64,000 nt of DNA, taken from positions 6,783,001 through 6,847,000 of the forward strand of contig NZ_CP122458.1 of assembly GCF_032598905.1 (NCBI RefSeq). Reading direction: 5' to 3'. The translations under genes were made by a program, and so were the position numbers. This document shows positions 44,253 through 52,602 of this stretch, piece after piece. This stretch comes from Streptomyces sp. 11x1 (GTDB lineage Bacteria; Actinomycetota; Actinomycetes; Streptomycetales; Streptomycetaceae). The notes under the pieces were generated by a model that did not search any database, was not told the DNA's origin, and saw only the letters and a list, made by a program, of their open reading frames with translations. Position 1 is the first letter of the stretch; every line of letters starts with the position of its first letter.

Positions 44253-45508
44253 CAGCAACTGCTCGCTTTCTCTTCGTCGATGAGGGGCTGTGCGGCCGCC
44301 TGACGGGCCACGCGTGCCGATGCGGGTGCCGACCGGACCGCGCGCAGCCGCTCCCCCAGTCGACGGGACACGTGGCGGCACCAAAGGGACCACATCGCCC
44401 TGCCGGGAGCGGGATCGTCCGTGTCGTGCCAGGCCAGTTCGCGTCCGCGCGGCGCGGGCCGCAGCACGGCCAGCGGCGCGTAGTTCTCCACCACGAACGA
44501 CCGCCCCAACAGAGGTGCGGCCGCCCGCAGCGGACGGTGTGTCAGGTCGAGATGCAGGGCGCGTACGACGTCCAGCCCGGCGGAGTCTGAGAAGAGCCGG
44601 AACTGGGCGCCGGGGCGCGGGTTGAAGTCGAGCAGGTGGTAGAGGCCCGTCGCACCGCAACGGCGGAAGTCGAGGTCGAGGATGCCGCGGTAGCCGAGCT
44701 CACCGGTGAGCCGCTCGGCGAGTGCCTGCACCTGCGGGTTGGCCGTCCAGCAGCCGACGGCGGTCAGGCCCGCCCCGCGTGGCCACGCCCGTTGCTTGCG
44801 GCCCGACCCGCCCGCGCGCACAGCACCGGAGCGGTCGGCGTATCCGTGGAAGAACCAGTCGCGGTCCGGACCCGGCGGCAGATACGCCTGCAGCAGCAGC
44901 GGGCTGCCGGCCTCCTCGGTGCGCAGATACAGCTCCCGGGCCTGCTGAGCGGAGTTCACCAGCACCGTGCTGCGCAGCGTGCTGCCGGCGGGCACCAGCC
45001 AGGGCCGGCTCCACTTCGCCACCAGCGGAAGTCCCAGCCGCCGGGTGGCGTCGGAGGCCTCCGACGGGCTGTCCGGGACCAGGGTCACCGGGTGCGCGAT
45101 GTCCAAGGACGCGCACAGGGCGGCCAGGTCGGCCTTGTCGGCGGCGCGTTCGGGCAGAGTGCCGGGCGAGGGCAGCAGATAGGAGGGGGCGAGTTCCTCA
45201 CGCATACGGCCCACGGCGACCGCGCTTGCGTCGTCCATCGGCACCAGGACGGCGGGGCGCCTGATCCGGGTGGCCACCCGGCGCAGCGCGGCGGCGATCT
45301 CGCGGGGGGACGACCCGGGCGGCGGCGGGGGATGCATTTCCCGTAGAAATCGCGATCTGGCTACGGGGCTTCCCGTGGAATCGGCGACTACATGCACCTC
45401 CACTCCCGCTCTGCCGAGCGAACGAACAGCACCCAGCGTTCCGTGGTGAAAGATATTCCGGTCGATCCGCAGCACAACGGCGGGGACGCGGGTGTCGAGC
45501 AGCTGCAC
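44252..45508 (-). CDS. ATP-grasp ligase
   Basis: A 418-residue ATP-grasp protein of the carbamoyl-phosphate-synthase-like fold. It has an N-terminal pre-ATP domain (VPAVVLRIDRNIFHHGTLGA) and the nucleotide-binding blocks LVPMDDASAVAVGRM, LPLVAKWSRPW, LLLQAYLPPGPDRDW and YHLLDFNPRPGAQFRLF (metal-binding D-x-N). Such stand-alone enzymes join a carboxylate to an amine. GTG 45508 was chosen since AAGGAG lies 8 bases upstream. It is coupled to the flavoprotein gene and adjacent to the polysaccharide locus, so it may modify a sugar or peptide precursor for the cell surface; this is inference. Confidence 0.88.
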   Translation of the reverse strand: MQLLDTRVPAVVLRIDRNIFHHGTLGAVRSLGRAGVEVHVVADSTGSPVARSRFLREMHPPPPPGSSPREIAAALRRVATRIRRPAVLVPMDDASAVAVGRMREELAPSYLLPSPGTLPERAADKADLAALCASLDIAHPVTLVPDSPSEASDATRRLGLPLVAKWSRPWLVPAGSTLRSTVLVNSAQQARELYLRTEEAGSPLLLQAYLPPGPDRDWFFHGYADRSGAVRAGGSGRKQRAWPRGAGLTAVGCWTANPQVQALAERLTGELGYRGILDLDFRRCGATGLYHLLDFNPRPGAQFRLFSDSAGLDVVRALHLDLTHRPLRAAAPLLGRSFVVENYAPLAVLRPAPRGRELAWHDTDDPAPGRAMWSLWCRHVSRRLGERLRAVRSAPASARVARQAAAQPLIDEEKASSC

Positions 45509-45603
45509 GGACCTCACTCCTTCGGATCGGCTCACCCGTGCGGGCGAGCGAGGCACTCGGAAGTCGTAACCACAGTGGCGTCACGCCATTTCATGTGACT
45601 GGA

Positions 45604-45635
45604 TGTCAGTAATACGGAGTGTCAGTAATACGGAA
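45604..45635. repeat. Tandem 16-base repeat between divergent surface genes
   Basis: TGTCAGTAATACGGA occurs at 45604-45618 and 45620-45634, separated by one base. It lies in the 202-base gap between the ATP-grasp gene (start 45508) and the glycanase gene (start 45711). Tandem direct sites of this size and place suit a regulator such as a response regulator. Confidence 0.7.
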
Positions 45636-45710
45636 AGCGACGCAGAAGACCAACAGCGGCAGCGGGAACACCAGGGCTGAAACAGCAGGAGTGCGGAGAG
45701 CGGAGCAGAC

Positions 45711-47123
45711 ATGTTTCTACAGCAATGTCGGGCCCGGACCAGGCGGCCGGCGGTCGTCGCGGCGGTGGTGGCCATTTCGGCCGCGCTGGCCTCCGGTACC
45801 GGCTTCGCAGCGGGGACGGGGCCCATCGCCGGTCCTCCCGCTCCGATGGCGGCCACCCCGGCACCGACGGTGTCGACGCTGCCGGTCGACCCACCGGCCG
45901 CGCAGTCGTCGCCGAAGTCACCGCAGACATCCGCGGTCGCTCCGGACCTCACGCCCGCACCTCTCACCGAGCCGTCGAAGCCGGCCCCGTCGAGTTCTTC
46001 GGCCGCCGCGCCGACGACCTCGTCGCCCGGCAGTGAGCGCCCCGCCTTCGGCGCCTTCCTCGACTCCGGAGTCCGGGGCGTGTACGCCATGACGGGACTC
46101 AGCAGGTGGCTGGGTGGCGCCGAACTGCGCGTCGGCCACACCTATCTGCCGGGGGACCGTTGGAGCAACATCGAGGGCACGCACCGCTTCCTCGCGCCGT
46201 GGGCGCGCTGGCGCACGGCGAAGGACGACCGGATCTTCGTCCTCAACGTGCCCATGCAGGAGCGCAACGAGGAGGGCGTCTCCGACGCCGAGGTCAGGTC
46301 GCTGCTGCGGCAGGGCGCGGCCGGGCACTTCGACCATCACTTCCGTGCACTCGCCGAGCGGCTGGTCGCGTTGGACGTGCCGGACACGGTACTGGTGCTC
46401 GGCTGGGAGATGAACGGCACGACCTACACCCATCGCTGTGGACCCGACCCGACGGCATGGAAGTCGTACTGGAACAGGATCGTCACCACCATGCGTTCGG
46501 TGCCGGGCCAGGAATTCCGGTTCGACTTCACGCCGAGCCGGGGCCGGGACGCCGTTCCCTGGACGCAGTGCTACCCCGGGGACGACACGGTCGACATCAT
46601 CGGAATGGACTCGTACGACCAGCCTCGAGGAGTCACCTTCGACGAGCAGGTGAAAGAACCGTACGGGCTGCAAGCGCAGGTGGATTTCGCGAAATCCCAT
46701 AACAAGCCCATCTCCTATCCCGAATGGGGACTCTTCCGCAACGGTGACAACGCCGAATACATGCGGCGGATGCTCGCCTGGATCGACGAGCACAAGCCGT
46801 TGTACAACACGCTGACCGACTACTGCCCGCACGGAGTCTGGCAGTGTGCGGGCAATCCCAGATCTTCCCTGGTCTACCGGTCCGCCCTCTTCGGCCGTGC
46901 GGACGAACCGGCGACCCTGCCCGAGCCGTCCGTGCCGCCCGCGCCCACCGCGCCCACTGCGCCCACTGCGCCCACTGCGCCCACCGCGCCCACCGCGCCC
47001 ACCGCGCCCACCGCGCCGTCGCCCCACAGGAACTGCCCGCCGCTGCGCCTCGGCGACTGGGGCGAGTACTGGCTCGGCGGACGGCTGTGCCTGCGTCTCG
47101 ACTTGTGGTGGAGGGCTCGCTAG
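45711..47123 (+). CDS. Secreted GH26-like endoglycanase
   Basis: A 470-residue exported protein: signal peptide (RRPAVVAAVVAISAALASGT...), a Pro/Ser/Thr-rich linker (about residues 35-108), and a TIM-barrel domain resembling glycoside hydrolase family 26. Likely catalytic acids are the Glu in VLGWEMNGTTYTHR and the Glu in ISYPEWGLFR; IGMDSYD lies between them. A tandem Ala-Pro-Thr linker and a short Cys-containing tail (NCPPLRLGDWGEYWLGGRLC) follow, perhaps a wall- or sugar-binding tail. Its place inside the polysaccharide locus, on the opposite strand, suggests it cuts or releases the polymer. ATG 45711 was used. Confidence 0.87.
   Translation: MFLQQCRARTRRPAVVAAVVAISAALASGTGFAAGTGPIAGPPAPMAATPAPTVSTLPVDPPAAQSSPKSPQTSAVAPDLTPAPLTEPSKPAPSSSSAAAPTTSSPGSERPAFGAFLDSGVRGVYAMTGLSRWLGGAELRVGHTYLPGDRWSNIEGTHRFLAPWARWRTAKDDRIFVLNVPMQERNEEGVSDAEVRSLLRQGAAGHFDHHFRALAERLVALDVPDTVLVLGWEMNGTTYTHRCGPDPTAWKSYWNRIVTTMRSVPGQEFRFDFTPSRGRDAVPWTQCYPGDDTVDIIGMDSYDQPRGVTFDEQVKEPYGLQAQVDFAKSHNKPISYPEWGLFRNGDNAEYMRRMLAWIDEHKPLYNTLTDYCPHGVWQCAGNPRSSLVYRSALFGRADEPATLPEPSVPPAPTAPTAPTAPTAPTAPTAPTAPTAPSPHRNCPPLRLGDWGEYWLGGRLCLRLDLWWRAR
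46941..47012 (+). repeat. Eight 9-base tandem repeats in the glycanase gene
   Basis: GCGCCCACC or GCGCCCACT is repeated eight times, encoding (Ala-Pro-Thr)n. Changes of repeat number would lengthen or shorten the linker before the C-terminal tail without a frameshift. Confidence 0.92.
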
Positions 47124-47171
47124 TGACCACTGGCGGCGGGACCCACGCGGGCCCCGCCGTCCGTGGTCGCT
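47122..47171. terminator. Bidirectional terminator between glycanase and GNAT genes
   Basis: AGTGACCACTGGCGGCGGG (47122-47140) pairs with CCCGCCGTCCGTGGTCGCT (47153-47171) over 19 positions with few mismatches. It includes the last bases of both convergent genes. Confidence 0.82.
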
Positions 47172-48252
47172 ATCGGAAGCGACGCAGCAACTCCTTGCCC
47201 CGCCGCCGCACGGCCACGTCGCCGACCACCGCCGACATCAGCGGGGCCGTGCGCCGCCGGGCCAGCAGCAGCCGCCGGTTGGTGATGGATTCGGGGCGCC
47301 AGTGGTGTTTGTAGGGCTCGTCGCCGCGCAGCAGGCTCAGTGTGTGCAGTCTCCGGTTACCCGCGTGCTGAGTGCAGGCGTCGAGGAGTATCACCGCCAC
47401 GTCGGCCTTGCGTTCCCGCAGGCGTGGGTGGGCGCCGTACAGGTAGCCGCCCGCGAGTCGGCGCGACAGCAGTGTCAGGTCCACGGCCACCACGTCGCCG
47501 TCGAGCCGGAACTCGGTGACCACGGCGTCGCCGGAACTCACCATCGGCCCCACGGAGCGCGTCAGGTGCTCGCAGAAGCGTGTCTGCAGGTGTTCCGGCG
47601 TCACGTTCCGGTCCTGCCACTGCAGCCGGTGGAGTTCGAGCAGCCGCTGAAGCGCCGGGCCCACCCGGTCCGGCGTTACGACGTGCCGCTCCACGCCGAG
47701 CGACCTCAGCTTGCGCAGCTTGGCGCGGATCCGCTGGGCCTTGCCGGACGCCAGCCGGGACACCAGTTCGTCCATGGGCACGGCGGGAAGCTCCAGGCAC
47801 AGCGAGTCCTGGAGCCGGTGGCGCGGCCCGCTCCAGCGCTCGTAGACGTGCTCGACCGCTCCGCCCGGCCGCACCTCGCGGAAGTCGATGAGCGCGGTGC
47901 GGGCCGCGGACGACAGCGCCTTGGCGAGCACGGCGGCCGCCCGGTCCGCGCGTTCGTCGTCGATGAGGACGTCCCCGTAGTCGGAGATCGTCCCGCCGAG
48001 CGGTACGAGCCTGGGCACCGGGCCGCGCCGGAGCATCAAGGGCGCGGCGGCCACGAGTTCGCTGCCCTCGCGCACGAGCACAAGACGCAGCCGGCCGGGC
48101 CTGCCGTACGAGAGCCACCATGAGTGCAACCAGGCGTGGCTCTGAAACGGGGTCGCCGCACCGCACCGCTCGTACAGTCGCCCCCAACCGGGGGCCACTT
48201 CGGCGAAGGCACGCGCGTCGGTGACGAGTTCCGTGGTGTACGGCGTCGTCAC
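47170..48252 (-). CDS. GNAT/FemAB-like acyltransferase of the polysaccharide locus
   Basis: A 360-residue double-GNAT (Acetyltransf_6/BioF2-like) protein of the kind common in exopolysaccharide clusters. Blocks seen are FQSHAWLHSWWLSYG, QRIRAKLRKLRSLGVERHVV, LLELHRLQWQDR, VVAVDLTLLSRRLAGGYLYG and HTLSLLRGDEPYKHHW. It probably adds an acyl or aminoacyl group to a sugar of the polymer. It is the last gene of the nine-gene minus-strand unit. Its ATG overlaps the end of the chain-length regulator gene. It converges on the glycanase gene. Confidence 0.87.
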   Translation of the reverse strand: MTTPYTTELVTDARAFAEVAPGWGRLYERCGAATPFQSHAWLHSWWLSYGRPGRLRLVLVREGSELVAAAPLMLRRGPVPRLVPLGGTISDYGDVLIDDERADRAAAVLAKALSSAARTALIDFREVRPGGAVEHVYERWSGPRHRLQDSLCLELPAVPMDELVSRLASGKAQRIRAKLRKLRSLGVERHVVTPDRVGPALQRLLELHRLQWQDRNVTPEHLQTRFCEHLTRSVGPMVSSGDAVVTEFRLDGDVVAVDLTLLSRRLAGGYLYGAHPRLRERKADVAVILLDACTQHAGNRRLHTLSLLRGDEPYKHHWRPESITNRRLLLARRRTAPLMSAVVGDVAVRRRGKELLRRFR

Positions 48253-48911
48253 AGCTGTCCGTGTACGTCGGCGGCGACGGCCGGGCCGGGCACCGCCGCG
48301 GGGAGGATGGGGGTGTCGTCGCTTTCCGTCCGCTTCGGCCGCACGAGCAGCGCCAGGCCGCCCAGCAGGCCGCCCGCGCTCGTGCCGACCAGACCGGTCA
48401 CCACCGGTGACGCGGACGACGGCTCGGTCGGCCGCACTGCCGGTGAGAACGGGACGAGTTCGACGTGGGTGCTGTCCTTGGTCCTGTTCGCGTGGCGGGT
48501 CAGCGCGCTGGTGACCGCGTTGGCCATGCCGGAGGCGAGGCCGGGTCGAGGAGAGGTGGCCGAGACGGCGATCATCGGCGCGTCCGGCGAGGTGGCGGCC
48601 CGCACATTCCGCCGCAGTGTCCGTGCCGACACGCCCGCCGACGACTGCGCGTCCCCGAGCACCGCGAGCTGCGTGGAGGCACGGCCGTACGCCTGTGCGA
48701 AGCCGAGTGTGGAGGTCGGGTCGGAATTCTTGCTGGGTACGGCGACGACATAGCTGGTCGCCGTGTAGGTCGGGGCCTTGAGCGCGCCGTAGGCACCGCC
48801 GGCCAGGCCGCCGACGAGCATGCCGGTCGCGAGCAGCAACCAGGGCCGCAGGAGGCCGGCGCGGCCCGCTTGGCCGGGCTGCCGGCGAAATCGAGTGGGG
48901 TTGTCGGTCAT
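48249..48911 (-). CDS. Wzz-like polysaccharide chain-length regulator
   Basis: A 220-residue membrane protein with two transmembrane helices: LLRPWLLLATGMLVGGLAGG near residue 20 and VVTGLVGTSAGGLLGGLALL near 175. The outside segment between them begins YTATSYVVAVPSKNSDPTSTL. This is the Wzz/KpsE/CapA plan that sets polymer length with the Wzy polymerase. It has no kinase domain. It overlaps its neighbours by 4 bases on each side. Confidence 0.82.
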   Translation of the reverse strand: MTDNPTRFRRQPGQAGRAGLLRPWLLLATGMLVGGLAGGAYGALKAPTYTATSYVVAVPSKNSDPTSTLGFAQAYGRASTQLAVLGDAQSSAGVSARTLRRNVRAATSPDAPMIAVSATSPRPGLASGMANAVTSALTRHANRTKDSTHVELVPFSPAVRPTEPSSASPVVTGLVGTSAGGLLGGLALLVRPKRTESDDTPILPAAVPGPAVAADVHGQL

Positions 48912-50059
48912 GACGAACCGGCCTCCTGGAGTGAGGTGGGCATGGAGTGGGACATCGCTGCCGTGTACACGTTCATCAGCTGTGCGGCGCTGTGGGAGAT
49001 GTTGTAGTGGTGCGCGGCCTCCGCAGCCGTACGGGGCCGCGGGCCGGCCGCGCGCACTGCGGCGACGGCACGGGCGTACGCCACGGGGCCGCCACGCACG
49101 CGTAGGGCACCGGTGGCGGCCTGCGCGGGCAGGTCCTCCATCGCCGGGCAGGATGTGTAGAGCACGGGCAGGCCGGCCGCCAGGGCCTCCACGACCGCCA
49201 GCCCGAAGGCTTCCTCCGGGGACGGTGAGGCGAGCAGGTCCATGGCGAACGCGAGTGAGGGCACGTCGGGGCCGGAGGAGGCGTCGGGGACGTTGGGGCG
49301 CTCGCCGGTGAACAGGACGCGGTCGGCCACGCCCGCCTCGTGGGCGGTACGGCGCAGGACGTTGTCCTCCGGGCCGCCACCGACCAGCAACAGCCAGTGG
49401 TCGGCCGGCAGCAGGGCCATCGCCCGGATGAGGACGTCGAAGCGCTTGCCCGCGGTGAGGCGGCCGATCCCGCCGACGACGTAGGCGTCCTCCGGCAGTC
49501 CGAGGCGTCGGCGGGTGTGGTGGCGCTGGGAGGCGTCGAAGCGGAAACGAGCCAGGTCGATCCCGTTGGGAACGACCTCGATGCGTGGGGAGGGCACGCC
49601 CCAGCGTTCGAGACGGTCGGCCACCGCGGGGGAGACGGCGACGGTGGCGGAGCCGAGGCGCTCGCTGGCGAGGTAGAGCGCGCGGACGCCCGCCGTCAGC
49701 CTCCGGCCTTCCATCTGGGAGTCGCCGAGGGAATGTTCGGTGGCGACCACGGCCCGGACGCCGGCGAGTCGGGCGGCCAACCGGCCGTAGACGCAGGCGC
49801 GATAGAGGTGGGTGTGGACCAGGTCGTAGCCACCGGTGCGGATCAGTCGGGTCAGGCGGGGGAGTGCGGACAGGTCGTGGTTGGCGCCCATACCGAGGTG
49901 GTGCACGCGCACTCCGTCGGCAGCGAGCCCGTCGGCGACGGCGCCCGGGTTGGTGAGGGTCACCACCTCGCAGTCGATGCTGAGGTGCCGCAGCAGCAGG
50001 CGGAGCTGTTGTTCGGCGCCGCCGACGCCCAGACCGGTGATGACGTGCAGCGCTTTCAT
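48908..50059 (-). CDS. Glycosyltransferase family 4 (GT-B)
   Basis: A 383-residue retaining glycosyltransferase. The N-terminal acceptor domain starts MKALHVITGLGVGGAEQQLR, with the glycine loop of the family. The C-terminal donor domain has VVGGIGRLTAGKRFDVLIRA and the EX7E motif region ASPSPEEAFGLAVVEALAAG. ATG 50059 was chosen because GGAGG lies 9 bases before it; GTG 50068 would overlap the deacetylase stop. It adds a sugar to the lipid-linked repeat unit. Confidence 0.92.
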   Translation of the reverse strand: MKALHVITGLGVGGAEQQLRLLLRHLSIDCEVVTLTNPGAVADGLAADGVRVHHLGMGANHDLSALPRLTRLIRTGGYDLVHTHLYRACVYGRLAARLAGVRAVVATEHSLGDSQMEGRRLTAGVRALYLASERLGSATVAVSPAVADRLERWGVPSPRIEVVPNGIDLARFRFDASQRHHTRRRLGLPEDAYVVGGIGRLTAGKRFDVLIRAMALLPADHWLLLVGGGPEDNVLRRTAHEAGVADRVLFTGERPNVPDASSGPDVPSLAFAMDLLASPSPEEAFGLAVVEALAAGLPVLYTSCPAMEDLPAQAATGALRVRGGPVAYARAVAAVRAAGPRPRTAAEAAHHYNISHSAAQLMNVYTAAMSHSMPTSLQEAGSS

Positions 50060-50060
50060 G

Positions 50061-50825
50061 TCACACACCCTCCACTCGGCGCCGGCGCAGCCGATGCAGC
50101 CGGTGTTTGAGGTGCAGCCGCCAGGTTGTGTCGTTCTGACCGATGTGCAGACGGGGGAGGGCGTGCGGGCCGGTCAGGGGGCCGGGATCGATGGCGCAGG
50201 CGTAGGTGTATCCGGCTTCGCGTACGGCGGCCACGGCGCGGCGGTCGATCGTGCCGTACGGGTAGCAGAAGCCGTCGACCGGAGCACCGATCAGCTCCGT
50301 CAGCAGTGCCTTGCTGCCGCTGACCTCGGCCTGCAGAGTGGCATCGTCGACCCGGGTGAGATCGACGTGTGTCAGCCCGTGCGAACCGATCTCCACGCCG
50401 GCGTCGGCCGCCCGCCGGACACCGTCCGCTGACAGCAGCGGCTTGCGCGGGCCGAGCGGGTCCCATTCGTTGACGCCCCCGAGGCGGGCGGGCAGGACGA
50501 AGAGGGTGGCACCGCAGTTCCAGTGGCGCAGCGCCGGCAGCGCGTGCCCCAGGAAGTCGGCGTACCCGTCGTCGAAGGTGAGACCGATCAGGCGCCTCCC
50601 CTTGCCCCGGGCGCGGGCGGCGAGCAGTTCGCGCAGCGACACACCGCGCAGCCGGTGCCGGCGCAGCCAGGCCAGCTGCCGCTCCAACCGTTCGGGCGTG
50701 ACCGTGATGCGGTACGGGTCGTCGGAGCAGTCGCCCACGGAGTGGTACATCGCCACCCACGGGACGGGACGGGGGCGCCCGGCCGAGCGTCTGCCCGTGC
50801 CGATTGATTCAACTGGAACGACCAT
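50061..50825 (-). CDS. Polysaccharide deacetylase (NodB/CE4)
   Basis: A 254-residue carbohydrate esterase family 4 protein that removes acetyl groups from N-acetylated sugars. Metal and catalytic motifs are LTFDDGYADFLG (Asp-Asp), EIGSHGLTHVDLTRV (two His) and GFCYPYGTIDRRA. No signal peptide is evident at the N-terminus (MVVPVESIGTGRR...), so it may act inside the cell. GGAGG lies 8 bases before the ATG, inside the end of the flippase gene, which it overlaps by 17 bases. The polymer therefore probably contains partly deacetylated amino sugars. Confidence 0.93.
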   Translation of the reverse strand: MVVPVESIGTGRRSAGRPRPVPWVAMYHSVGDCSDDPYRITVTPERLERQLAWLRRHRLRGVSLRELLAARARGKGRRLIGLTFDDGYADFLGHALPALRHWNCGATLFVLPARLGGVNEWDPLGPRKPLLSADGVRRAADAGVEIGSHGLTHVDLTRVDDATLQAEVSGSKALLTELIGAPVDGFCYPYGTIDRRAVAAVREAGYTYACAIDPGPLTGPHALPRLHIGQNDTTWRLHLKHRLHRLRRRRVEGV

Positions 50826-52602
50826 GCCTCAGCCTCCGAGTGACGGCACCTACGGAATGGAGCGCGGATGTGCGGCCCTGGGTGTCCATGGCCAGGTCGA
50901 GCAGGAGGAAGACGGCGGTCACGGTCACGCAGCCGACCGCGAGACCGAGCATCGGGGACCCCGGCACGCCGGAGGCGTACCAGCCCGCCGCAGTGGCGGT
51001 CACCGCCGCCCGCAGCGGCCCGCCCAGGTCGGACAGCACGTGCCGGGTACGGAGGCGGACCCCGAGTGGCCCGCCGTGCTGCGCGGGCCGACGCCGACGG
51101 GCCGCGGTCCAAGTCGAGAAGGCGAACGAACTCGGTCCCGTGGCGCTTCCGGCTCGCCGTGTGCTCTCGGGACGGGCGCACCCGTCCCGCTTCTGGGCGA
51201 GGCCGACGAGCAGCAGAACGGCCGTGACGGTGATGCCGGCGGCGTTGGCGCCGGCGATCGCCAGCACACCTCCGGAGTCCACGGTCGCCACCCCGATCCA
51301 GGTGGTCGCGATGACACCCGCGGTCATGGCGCCGATCGGATACCAGGTGGGCCGCCCCGCCGAGAAGTACGTGCGGATCAGTACACCCACCAACGTCTGG
51401 CCGAGCAGCCCGAGGGCGTACACACGCAGGGCCTCCGCTGTCGCCACCGTGTCCTGTGCGGTGAACGCACCCCGCTGGAACAGGATCTCGATGATCTGCG
51501 GCGCACAGGCGACCACTGTGGCCGCGCCGAAGAGCACCAGGCGGCAAGCCAGGGCGAGGTCCCGCTCCACGCGGGCGCGGGCCCGCTCCGTGTCGCCGTC
51601 GGCGAGCGCCTGCGCGATCACCGGGAAGGTGACGGTGCACAGCATCAGCGACAGCGTCATCGGGATCTGGGCCACCTTCTGCGCGTAGTTGAGGTGCGAG
51701 ATGGCCCCGGCGGGAAGGGTGGAGGCGAGGAGGCGTTCGATCAGTACCTGGGACTGGCGGCACATGGCGAAGATGAGAACGCTGCTGATCAGGGCGAGGT
51801 TCATCGGGCATACTTCGACGCCGCTGCCGGAAGCGGCCGGGCCGCGAGTCCTGAACAGACGCAGCAGGGAGGGCAGCTGGGCCGCGACCATCAGGCAGCC
51901 GCCCATCGCCACACCGGCCGCCGCCGATCGCACGCCCCAGCGCTCGCCGAGCAGGAACATCGCGGTGATGATGCCGGTGTTGTACGCCACGTAGATCGTG
52001 GCCGGGGCCAGGAAGCGACGGTGCGCCCGCAGAGCCGCGCTGCAGTACCCGGCGAGCCCGAAGCTCAGTACACAGGTCGCTGTCAGCCGGGTGCAGTCGG
52101 CGGCGAGACCGGGGTCGGGGAGCCCGGGTGCCAGCGCCTCGACCAGGTAGCGGGCTCCCACGATGATCAGCGCGGATACGGCGACGAAGCCGAGGGCCAG
52201 GCGGGGCAGGGTGCCGGTGACGAGAGAGCGGACCGGGTCGCCGGAGACACCCTGGGCGCGCCGGGCCAGGGCCAGGCTGAAAGCCGGGATCATCGCGATG
52301 GCCAGGCCGTCCTCGATGAGGAGCGTGGCGGCGAACTCCGGTACGGTCCACGCGACCAGAAAGGCGTCCGTCTCGATGCCCGCTCCGAAGAGCTGGGCCA
52401 GTGCCTGATCCCGCACCAGACCGAGCAGTGCCCCGGCGACCGACAGCGACGCCGTGATCAGGGTGGCCCTCGCGATGAACTTCCCCGAGGCCGCAGGGGA
52501 GTCGGTGCCGACCGCGCCCTGCGTGGCCGCCCGTGCCGCGGGTACGGCCGCCGCGTCGGTCCCGGAAACGGGCGCAGGCGGAGTCTGCGGCGTCATGGAC
52601 AT
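50809..52602 (-). CDS. MurJ/MviN-family lipid flippase (Wzx role)
   Basis: A 597-residue membrane protein with about 14 helices and the MurJ signature region VAGALLGLVRDQALAQLFGA, TDAFLVAWTVPEFAATLL and AIAMIPAFSLA. In this gene order it should flip the undecaprenyl-linked repeat unit, the job done by Wzx in other clusters. The start is ATG 52602, or the ATG at 52596, which overlaps the polymerase stop as ATGA. The N-terminal tail is Ala/Pro-rich. Confidence 0.9.
   Translation of the reverse strand: MSMTPQTPPAPVSGTDAAAVPAARAATQGAVGTDSPAASGKFIARATLITASLSVAGALLGLVRDQALAQLFGAGIETDAFLVAWTVPEFAATLLIEDGLAIAMIPAFSLALARRAQGVSGDPVRSLVTGTLPRLALGFVAVSALIIVGARYLVEALAPGLPDPGLAADCTRLTATCVLSFGLAGYCSAALRAHRRFLAPATIYVAYNTGIITAMFLLGERWGVRSAAAGVAMGGCLMVAAQLPSLLRLFRTRGPAASGSGVEVCPMNLALISSVLIFAMCRQSQVLIERLLASTLPAGAISHLNYAQKVAQIPMTLSLMLCTVTFPVIAQALADGDTERARARVERDLALACRLVLFGAATVVACAPQIIEILFQRGAFTAQDTVATAEALRVYALGLLGQTLVGVLIRTYFSAGRPTWYPIGAMTAGVIATTWIGVATVDSGGVLAIAGANAAGITVTAVLLLVGLAQKRDGCARPESTRRAGSATGPSSFAFSTWTAARRRRPAQHGGPLGVRLRTRHVLSDLGGPLRAAVTATAAGWYASGVPGSPMLGLAVGCVTVTAVFLLLDLAMDTQGRTSALHSVGAVTRRLRHGRSS

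Noticed and set aside
46941..47012. CRISPR-like array of short repeats
   Set aside because: The units are 9 bases without spacers and encode an in-frame Ala-Pro-Thr linker, so they are a coding microsatellite.
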